Shown here: piece by piece, positions 1-4,221 of the stretch | Numbering within the stretch: position 1 is the stretch's first letter | Layout of the letters: each line of letters begins with the position of its first letter | The notes under the pieces: generated by a model | Seen by the model: only the letters and a program-made list of their open reading frames with translations | Databases searched by the model: none | What the model was told of the DNA's origin: nothing | Assembly: GCA_964647745.1 (NCBI GenBank) | Contig: CAZYJG010000053.1 | Location: forward strand, 1-10,068 | Reading direction: 5' to 3' | Source of the DNA: Thiopontia sp964647745 | Lineage (GTDB): Bacteria; Pseudomonadota; Gammaproteobacteria; GCF-002020875 | Length of the DNA stretch: 10,068 bases | Program-made: the position numbers and the translations under genes

Positions 1-33
1 AGGGTGTCGATGACATCCGGATGAGGGAAGCAG

Positions 34-741
34 GTGTATCAAAAGGTATTGATTGTTGACGATGACCAGAAGCTGGTCAGTGCGATTCAGACATTTCTCG
101 AGCGAAACCATATTACAGTCGTTTCAGCGGATCGGGGTGCCAAGGTTGAGGGGATTCTCTCGGCAGAGCGGCCGGATCTGATCCTGCTGGATGTGATGCT
201 GCCTGATGGCAGTGGCCTGGAGGTTGTGCGCAGGCTGCGTGCATCCGGCAACATGATCCCCATCCTTATCATCTCGGCACTGACCAAAACGGAGGATGCG
301 GTCAGTGGCCTCAAGTCCGGTGGTGACGACTACCTGAGAAAGCCCTTTGCCCCACAGGAGCTGCTGGAGAAGATCAGGGCCATGATGCGTCGTGTCTCAC
401 AGGATGCCGCTGCCGTTGAGTCCGAGAGGGTGGTGGTGTTTGGCAGAAATCGGTTCAATCTCGACTCCTACCAGCTATCCAGAGAGGGGAGCGAGGTTGT
501 GCTCAGTCCAGCCGATACGGCACTATTGAAGGTCTTTGCAGAGCATCCAAACCGGGTGTTGAGCAGGGATCAATTGGTCACCCTAGTCCACCAATATGAG
601 CAGGAGGTGATGGATCGCAGCATTGATGCCCGAGTCAACCGTCTGAGGAAAAAGATTGAGCTGGACCCCTCCCGGCCACAGCATCTGAAGACGGTACGGG
701 GTTTTGGATACCGCTTTGTACTGGATTCTCCCAGCAGATGA
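34..741 (+). CDS. OmpR-family DNA-binding response regulator
   Basis: Cytoplasmic two-component response regulator, 235 aa, the usual OmpR-family length. Residues 1-120 form a receiver domain: acidic pocket at D9-D11, phosphoacceptor D53 in LLDVMLPDGSG, switch Ser81, and Lys103 in RKPF. Residues about 130-232 form the winged-helix effector domain, ending in the typical DRSIDARVNRLRKKIE and TVRGFGYRF motifs. This subfamily binds DNA as a head-to-tail dimer on direct repeats. The start is GTG at 34, preceded by a purine-rich GAGGGAAG ribosome binding site; it gives the expected N-terminus MYQKVLIVDDD. The stop codon overlaps the kinase start (ATGA), so the two are translationally coupled. The target genes cannot be read from the protein. 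Direct repeats at 2211-2227 and 2415-2431 are candidate sites (inference). The first 24 bases are open in one frame and could be the end of an upstream gene, which I cannot confirm. Confidence 0.95.
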   Translation: MYQKVLIVDDDQKLVSAIQTFLERNHITVVSADRGAKVEGILSAERPDLILLDVMLPDGSGLEVVRRLRASGNMIPILIISALTKTEDAVSGLKSGGDDYLRKPFAPQELLEKIRAMMRRVSQDAAAVESERVVVFGRNRFNLDSYQLSREGSEVVLSPADTALLKVFAEHPNRVLSRDQLVTLVHQYEQEVMDRSIDARVNRLRKKIELDPSRPQHLKTVRGFGYRFVLDSPSR

Positions 742-2087
742 GACTGCTCAATCGGCAGCTGGAGCAGCTCTCTATTACCAGCCAGAGTGCAGTGGTCATT
801 GCAGGGACGATCTTTCTGGTCGCCCTGCTCAACGGCCTGCTCTTTATTGCCCTTGTGGTACATCCCAGCGTCGATCGCTCGGCACAGGACTTCTCTGATC
901 TGCTGTTTCATACCGCGCTCCTGATTGAGGAGGCCAGCAACGATCCGGGACATATATCCCACATGCTGGAGGCCAACCAGCTTCTGGTTGGCGACCCTGC
1001 AGAACCCCTGGAGTCCTATAGGGGTTTTGACCCCTATCTGAACTACCTGGAGTCGCAAATCAGAGAGCGTGCCGGGCGTCATGGGGCCATGCTTCTCACC
1101 TCCGAAACAGGGGAGGGAGATATACGCTACTGGGTTGATCTGAAGAGCGGAGACGGGACCATTCGTCTTGGGTTCAGCGAGCAGCGCTCACACCTCCACC
1201 TCGGCTGGTCCCTGGGGCTCCTCTTTCTGCTCTGGACCACGCTGACTCTGGCGGGAACCATCCTCGCCTCAAGGAAGATCACCCATCCTATCCGTGCACT
1301 GGAGAGCACCCTTGAGCAATCCAATGGGCCGGACCACTGCTGCTCGGTTCCAGAGGAGGGGCCACGGGAGGTGCGCTCCCTGATCAGAAAGATCAATGCC
1401 CTTACTGCACGGGTCAAGACACTGCTGAAGAACAGAACCACCATTCTGGTTGGGATCTCCCATGACCTGCGAACCCCACTGGCCCGGATTCGTCTCTATC
1501 TGGAGCTGTTGAGGGGGCCGAACAACAGAAATGTGGTTGAGATGATTGAGGAGGATATCGAAATCATGGATGCCATGATCGAGAGCTCAATGGAGTTTGG
1601 CAGTGCGACCCTCTCCCCGGCAGTGGAGATGGTTGAGCTGGACCACCTTGTGAGGGAGGTCGCAGACCAGTACCAGACGGACCACACCCCGATCACCATT
1701 GCCCACGGAAAATGTTGTCATGTCAGGATCAACCCCGCCGCCATCAGGCGCGTAATTTCAAATCTGGTGGAGAATGCGGTCAAGTTTGGCAGGGATCATG
1801 AGGTATCCATATCCTGTCAGAAAGAGAGTGACACGAGCGGGTCCCGGCTTGCAATAGAGATCAGCAACCGGGGCGAGAGTATCCCGAAGGAGCTGCTGGA
1901 GACCATCTTTGAGCCCTTCTGCCGGGCGGACGAATCGAGGAGGGATCCCCACCTTGGGAGCGGACTGGGACTCGCCATTGCACGCCAGCTTGCAGAGTTG
2001 CATGGTATGCGGCTCTCCCTGCATAACCGCAGTGGGGGCGGGGTGGTGGCGATGCTGATGGTTCCGGTGGCCCAGGTGGAGCAGTGA
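738..2087 (+). CDS. EnvZ-like membrane sensor histidine kinase
   Basis: Inner-membrane sensor kinase of 449 aa, partner of the preceding regulator. Topology: short cytoplasmic N-terminus, TM1 about residues 17-41, periplasmic sensor region about 42-153, TM2 about 155-177, then a HAMP linker to about 230. The dimerisation/phosphotransfer helix has VGISHDLRTPLARIRL with the phospho-accepting His242, very close to the EnvZ H-box. The ATPase domain shows an N-box (RRVISNLVENAVKFG, N342 and N346), ISNRGESIP in the G1 position (Asn where many kinases have Asp, a variant also seen in CusS-type kinases), an F-box FEPFCR, and a G2 box GSGLGLAIAR. The ATG at 738 lies inside the regulator's stop region (ATGA overlap). 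The signal cannot be inferred because the periplasmic region has no motif I recognise. No plus-strand terminator follows; the hairpin just downstream carries its T-run on the minus strand. Confidence 0.94.
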   Translation: MRLLNRQLEQLSITSQSAVVIAGTIFLVALLNGLLFIALVVHPSVDRSAQDFSDLLFHTALLIEEASNDPGHISHMLEANQLLVGDPAEPLESYRGFDPYLNYLESQIRERAGRHGAMLLTSETGEGDIRYWVDLKSGDGTIRLGFSEQRSHLHLGWSLGLLFLLWTTLTLAGTILASRKITHPIRALESTLEQSNGPDHCCSVPEEGPREVRSLIRKINALTARVKTLLKNRTTILVGISHDLRTPLARIRLYLELLRGPNNRNVVEMIEEDIEIMDAMIESSMEFGSATLSPAVEMVELDHLVREVADQYQTDHTPITIAHGKCCHVRINPAAIRRVISNLVENAVKFGRDHEVSISCQKESDTSGSRLAIEISNRGESIPKELLETIFEPFCRADESRRDPHLGSGLGLAIARQLAELHGMRLSLHNRSGGGVVAMLMVPVAQVEQ

Positions 2088-2105
2088 GCAGCCGGGCTTG
2101 GAGCT

Positions 2106-2136
2106 AAAAAACCCTGCCCGAACCGATTCGGGCAGG
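2106..2136 (-). terminator. Intrinsic terminator of candidate small RNA A
   Basis: Perfect 10-bp stem, CCTGCCCGAA (2113-2122) against TTCGGGCAGG (2127-2136), with a 4-nt loop. On the minus strand it is followed, after one G, by six T (complement of 2106-2111). On the plus strand the hairpin is followed by AAAGC, so it terminates leftward transcription, not the kinase mRNA. It starts 19 bases after the kinase stop codon. Confidence 0.8.
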
Positions 2137-2188
2137 AAAGCTTACCAAAGGAAGATCTATGAAAAGATATTGCACTGTCACATGCAAT
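2106..2188 (-). ncRNA. Candidate small RNA A, about 83 nt
   Basis: Predicted minus-strand small RNA. It has a promoter-like element upstream (2195-2227), a predicted start near 2188, and an intrinsic terminator at 2136-2106. The RNA would begin with a 6-bp hairpin (ATTGCA 2188-2183 pairing with TGCAAT 2174-2169, 8-nt loop). A pyrimidine- and A/U-rich single-stranded stretch with UCUUCCUUU follows, then the terminator hairpin with U6. This is the usual layout of an Hfq-dependent regulatory RNA. The 5' stem begins exactly at the start predicted independently from the -10-like hexamer. No family is recognised and expression is unproven. Confidence 0.5.
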
Positions 2189-2194
2189 GGTTTC

Positions 2195-2227
2195 AGGATA
2201 GCATCTGGCTGTTACCGGATGATGACC
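2195..2227 (-). promoter_or_regulatory. Candidate activator-dependent promoter of small RNA A
   Basis: On the minus strand the 19-mer GGTCATCATCCGGTAACAG (2227-2209) holds a direct repeat GGTCAT/GGTAAC with starts 11 bp apart. Ten bases after the second half-site is TATCCT (2200-2195), a -10-like hexamer. No recognisable -35 is present; the repeat takes its place, as PhoB or OmpR sites do in class II promoters. A near-copy with identical spacing precedes candidate RNA B. Binding by the neighbouring OmpR-type regulator is inference. Confidence 0.45.
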
Positions 2228-2262
2228 AACTGGGGGGGCAATGGACTTTTTGACGGGCGCAT

Positions 2263-2299
2263 AAAAAAACCCGCCAGCGATATCTCTAGAACTGGCGGG
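2263..2299 (-). terminator. Intrinsic terminator of candidate small RNA B
   Basis: Perfect 8-bp stem CCCGCCAG (2270-2277) against CTGGCGGG (2292-2299), 14-nt loop, followed directly on the minus strand by seven T (complement of 2263-2269). It lies just upstream of the promoter-like element of RNA A, so the two minus-strand units are separated. Confidence 0.8.
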
Positions 2300-2392
2300 T
2301 CTCTGGCCAACATCAACGAGGACCAGAAATTTGAGTCCATCCAGTCTGCCCGAGGAGGAGGGAAGGGCCTACAAGAGCCGGACTCAAATCGT
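2263..2392 (-). ncRNA. Candidate small RNA B with anti-Shine-Dalgarno loop, about 130 nt
   Basis: Predicted minus-strand RNA from a start near 2392 (from the -10-like CATAAT) to the terminator at 2299-2263. Four bases in, a perfect 10-bp stem begins: ATTTGAGTCC (2389-2380) pairs with GGACTCAAAT (2338-2329). It encloses an inner GCCC/GGGC hairpin (2368-2365 with 2351-2348) whose loop reads UUCCCUCCUCCUC. That loop is complementary to strong Shine-Dalgarno sequences such as GAGGAGG, so it is a plausible seed for blocking translation. A weaker 5-bp stem, UCUGG/CCAGA (2327-2302), and the terminator follow. The only ORF overlapping it runs through the terminator and is not credible. The structure is visible in the sequence; the function is inferred. 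Confidence 0.5.
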
Positions 2393-2398
2393 GACCCC

Positions 2399-2431
2399 AT
2401 TATGAGGCGCTACTGTTACTGGATGATTACC
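2399..2431 (-). promoter_or_regulatory. Candidate activator-dependent promoter of small RNA B
   Basis: On the minus strand GGTAATCATCCAGTAACAG (2431-2413) matches the element before RNA A at 17 of 19 positions. Its half-sites GGTAAT and AGTAAC have starts 11 bp apart. The hexamer CATAAT (2404-2399) lies 10 bases after the second half-site, the same gap as at RNA A. That shared geometry supports a common regulator. Confidence 0.45.
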
Positions 2432-2492
2432 ACTTCATGGGTATTGTGAAAAAATACTGCTTTTTATGATAACCAGTTGTTGCATGTCGTTT

Positions 2493-2505
2493 ATCCGGTA
2501 ACAGC
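2493..2505 (+). repeat. Third, inverted copy of the ATCCGGTAACAG motif
   Basis: ATCCGGTAACAGC here is a 13-base perfect match, on the opposite strand, to the core of the element at 2208-2220. It lies inside an imperfect dyad with TGCATG (2481-2486) and CATGCA (2505-2510). It has no good upstream half-site and no -10-like hexamer at the 10-nt gap, so I read it as an extra binding site or repeat copy, not a promoter. Confidence 0.4.
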
Positions 2506-2537
2506 ATGCAGAAAAATAGCCAGATGTAGTTATATTT

Positions 2538-2579
2538 TTGATGCAGATCAACGGCACAATATCAGTTGTCAACTATACT
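2538..2579 (+). promoter_or_regulatory. FNR-type box with class II promoter
   Basis: TTGATgcagATCAA at 2538-2551 matches the FNR/Anr consensus TTGAT-N4-ATCAA at all ten defined bases. Its centre is 2544.5. The hexamer TATACT (2574-2579) is a good -10, giving a start near 2586, so the box sits at -41.5, the standard class II FNR position. No -35 is present, as expected for such promoters. An 11-base palindrome AGTTGTCAACT (2564-2574) lies between the two and could be a second operator. The promoter points rightward, into 2586 onward. Confidence 0.7.
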
Positions 2580-2585
2580 CTTTAC

Positions 2586-2685
2586 TGTCTGCCATAATCT
2601 CCAGCACCTCTCCTACATGGGTGCAGTGAGGGAGCAGGCTGCACCGGCTCTCTTCTCCAAGTGGGCCGGTGCGTTTGTGTAGGAG
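2586..2685 (+). ncRNA. Candidate FNR-dependent structured RNA
   Basis: Downstream of the FNR-type promoter there is no ORF with a ribosome binding site, but strong folding potential. An outer 8-bp stem CTCCTACA (2610-2617)/TGTAGGAG (2678-2685) encloses hairpin 1, GTGCAG (2621-2626)/CTGCAC (2639-2644), with a GGGA-containing loop. It also encloses hairpin 2, CACCGGC (2642-2648)/GCCGGTG (2665-2671). The two share bases 2642-2644, so they compete or abut. Hairpin 2 is followed by CGTTTGTGT, only a weak terminator tail, so the 3' end is uncertain and the transcript may run on antisense to the downstream ArsR gene. An analogy to the FNR-induced RNA FnrS is speculative. Confidence 0.35.
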
Positions 2686-2722
2686 AAAAAAACCGGCATA
2701 CAGCTTCGAATCTGCATGCCGG
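2686..2722 (-). terminator. Intrinsic terminator of the reverse ArsR operon
   Basis: Stem of 11 bp, CCGGCATACAG (2693-2703) against CTGCATGCCGG (2712-2722), 8-nt loop, then seven T on the minus strand (complement of 2686-2692). The single mismatch becomes a G-U wobble only in the minus-strand RNA, which supports its use in that direction. It lies 85 bases past the stop codon of the reverse ArsR-family gene. Confidence 0.82.
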
Positions 2723-2807
2723 CCACGCGTTCCTGTTGGGAGACCTCCAACCTGATCAGGAGTCGGAAGGTTCTATGTTCCAGGAGCGACGTTCGGTTGT
2801 TCTCCGC

Positions 2808-3125
2808 TTACCGCTGTTGTGGGCAGAAGAGGTCGCGAACCATCAGGATGATCCGCTCCATCTCACTATGGGCAAGTGAGCAGTAGACATAGTAGCGGTT
2901 GCGACGTGAGCGGATCAGACCGGCACGCCGCAGCGCATCAACATGTTGCGAGATATTGGACTGTGAGGTTCCGATCTCCGCCAGCAGGTCATTGACCGTC
3001 TGTTCCCTGTTTGCCAGCATGCAGAGGATCTTCATCCTTGTTGGATGTGCCATCGCCCCCATCACCTGGGCAATGGTCTTTGCTGAGTGGTGGTCTCTCA
3101 ATAGTGTGGTTACTGTTGTCTCCAT
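2808..3125 (-). CDS. ArsR-family repressor, SqrR/BigR/YgaV-like thiol switch
   Basis: Winged-helix repressor of 105 aa, a usual size for the family. Core residues about 15-100: AHPTRMKILCML, recognition helix region SQSNISQHVDALRRAG (55-70), wing RRNRYYVYCSL (74-84). Cys35 in KILC and Cys101 in the C-terminal LFC are 66 residues apart. In SqrR (C41/C107) and BigR (C42/C108) the equivalent cysteines, also 66 apart, form a disulfide or polysulfide bridge that releases DNA. The metal-binding ELCVCDL motif of arsenic-sensing ArsR is absent. Cys82 is extra and shared with the second repressor in this window. Start: ATG at 3125 has GGAGGAG eight bases upstream; a TTG extension to 3161 has no such support. 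Probably co-transcribed with the gene ending 26 bases upstream. Sensing of reactive sulfur is inferred from the Cys pair. Confidence 0.88.
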   Translation of the reverse strand: METTVTTLLRDHHSAKTIAQVMGAMAHPTRMKILCMLANREQTVNDLLAEIGTSQSNISQHVDALRRAGLIRSRRNRYYVYCSLAHSEMERIILMVRDLFCPQQR

Positions 3126-3151
3126 GTGCGTCTCCTCCGGTATGGGGCTCC

Positions 3152-3568
3152 TTAACAACAAGCCGTCTGCAGATGGAAGAAGGGGCTCTCAACACCCTCC
3201 CTGCCTCCGATCCGCAACTCAATATTGTCCAGAATATCCAGTAGCTCCAGTTGAAACTCACTGAACAGGTGCTCCTCAGACCGTTTCCAGTATCTGCGCA
3301 CAAACTCAAACAGTTCGTGGCTGATGTGATCACTCTCGGTAAAGAGGCTGTTGGCGTGCTCCCTGAGCTCGTCAGAGCAGTTTCGGTCCTGCAGGATCGA
3401 GGTGATGCAGCCGTTCTCGTTGCTGAGGTAGGAGAAGAGTGAGAGGGTCATCCTCTCTAGCTCCTCGACCAGATAGGGAATCTCGAAGTGGCCACTGAGG
3501 GCGAGACTCCTGATGCGGGAGAGTGCCCCCTGTAGCTGGTACTGTTCGTCAAGTAGCTGTTGATCCAT
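3152..3568 (-). CDS. Uncharacterised helical protein with C-terminal Cys-Cys
   Basis: I do not recognise this 138-aa protein. It has no signal peptide or membrane segment, so it is probably cytoplasmic. Its composition suggests mostly helix, with many Leu, Glu, His and Phe. The middle (residues 68-100) is rich in His and Glu (LREHANSLFTESDHISHELF), recalling helical-bundle proteins such as hemerythrins, but the spacing does not fit the hemerythrin motif. Cysteines are C54, C64 and a terminal C137-C138. Start: ATG at 3568 with GGAG six bases upstream; an upstream TTG is less likely. The gene is first in a two-gene reverse operon with the ArsR-family repressor 26 bases downstream, so it is likely the regulated partner of that thiol-sensing repressor (inference). 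A role in thiol, persulfide or metal handling would fit but is unproven. Confidence 0.75.
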   Translation of the reverse strand: MDQQLLDEQYQLQGALSRIRSLALSGHFEIPYLVEELERMTLSLFSYLSNENGCITSILQDRNCSDELREHANSLFTESDHISHELFEFVRRYWKRSEEHLFSEFQLELLDILDNIELRIGGREGVESPFFHLQTACC

Positions 3569-3808
3569 ATCTATCTCCAACCTCAATGGACTGACCCGGA
3601 ATGCCAAGACTCCTACATCTCAGAATAGCCGAGCATTTAACTCACCCATATTCTTGCACAATAAGCATGGTTGTTAAATTACTCTTGTGGGTAATGAAGA
3701 AATACTTAGTTTTTATCACGGCTGGGTTTGGGTAGAGTGTGCGCTGCATCGGCAGCAGCTGAGTCAGATTCATGGCTGCCGATGGCACAGACCAGGGAGG
3801 AGGAGTTA
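3569..3808. promoter_or_regulatory. Divergent promoter region between the two repressor units
   Basis: This 240-base A/T-richer spacer separates the reverse helical-protein/ArsR operon from the forward ArsR gene, so both promoters and their operators should lie here. Two dyads stand out: TTcTTGcaCAAtAA at 3651-3664 (five of six pairs), and ATTAC-N8-GTAAT at 3678-3695. Either could be an ArsR-family operator. A weak rightward TTGCAC (3654-3659) lies in the first dyad. I cannot place either -10 with confidence. Confidence 0.4.
3747..3784 (+). promoter_or_regulatory. Leader hairpin before the forward ArsR gene
   Basis: Perfect 10-bp inverted repeat CATCGGCAGC (3747-3756)/GCTGCCGATG (3775-3784) with an 18-nt loop. 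It ends 24 bases before the chosen ATG at 3809 and just upstream of its ribosome binding site. No T-run follows, so it is not a terminator. It may be an mRNA leader structure affecting translation or stability, or a spaced operator. Confidence 0.4.
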
Positions 3809-4159
3809 ATGTCACAAGAGGTTAGTCTGCCTGAGAGCAGGGAGGAGCTGGACCAGATTGCAGCAGTACTGCAGGCAATCAGCCACCCCACACGGTTGAA
3901 GATTCTCTGCTTTCTTGGGGAGCAGGAGAGGATCGTTAACGAGATTCTGGAGCAGGTGGGGACCACGCAGTCCAACATCTCCCAGCATATCGATATTCTC
4001 AGAAAGGTGGGTGTGGTTCAGTCGAGGCGGGCCCACAACAGGGTCTACTGCTCCCTGAAGAGGGAGGAGATGCTGCCGCTGGTTGCCCAGATCAGGCGCA
4101 TCTTCTGCAGTGAGGGGGAGGGCAGCGGGTCAACCGTGTTGAGCTGGGAGGTGATTTAG
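3809..4159 (+). CDS. ArsR-family repressor, second SqrR/BigR/YgaV-like paralogue
   Basis: Winged-helix repressor of 116 aa, clearly homologous to the reverse ArsR-family protein in this window. Shared blocks are HPTR(M/L)KILC, TTQSNISQHIDILRK (recognition helix) and NRVYCSL. Cys34 (KILC) and Cys100 (IFC) are 66 residues apart, the SqrR/BigR dithiol spacing; Cys81 is the shared third cysteine. It differs in a C-terminal extension of about 16 residues, rich in Ser, Gly and Glu, after the second switch Cys. Start: ATG at 3809 lies just after GGAGGAGG, the best ribosome binding site in the region. Upstream in-frame starts (ATG at 3782, TTG at 3728) would run through the leader hairpin. It is transcribed divergently from the helical-protein/ArsR operon and convergently with recG, 62 bases away. 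It probably represses itself, its divergent neighbours, or both. Confidence 0.88.
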   Translation: MSQEVSLPESREELDQIAAVLQAISHPTRLKILCFLGEQERIVNEILEQVGTTQSNISQHIDILRKVGVVQSRRAHNRVYCSLKREEMLPLVAQIRRIFCSEGEGSGSTVLSWEVI

Positions 4160-4221
4160 TGCTGCCTCTATCCTGTAACTGACCCTTTCGGTCATCTGCG
4201 GCTGCCTGCCGGATTGAGTGG

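Noticed and set aside
570..1082. 170-codon reverse ORF across the regulator/kinase junction
   Set aside because: It lies antisense to two clearly coding genes and resembles no protein; it is a shadow of their codon use.
2212..2400. 62-codon minus-strand ORF
   Set aside because: It crosses an intrinsic terminator on its own strand and a promoter-like element, and shows no protein-like pattern.
2159..2449. 96-codon plus-strand ORF with a fair ribosome binding site (AAAGGAAG) before its ATG
   Set aside because: It runs through the terminator hairpin at 2263-2299, both direct-repeat elements and the 10-bp stem of candidate RNA B. Its composition is erratic and resembles no known protein.
2441..2457. 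GTATT/AATAC inverted repeat as an operator
   Set aside because: Five A/T-rich pairs around seven bases are expected by chance in this A/T-rich stretch.
2661..2879. 72-codon plus-strand ORF downstream of the FNR-type promoter
   Set aside because: It begins with GTG inside a hairpin, lacks a ribosome binding site, and its end overlaps the reverse ArsR gene antisense.
4180..4194. Small hairpin TGACC/GGTCA between the convergent ArsR gene and recG
   Set aside because: Only 5 bp with no T-run on either strand; too weak to call a terminator.
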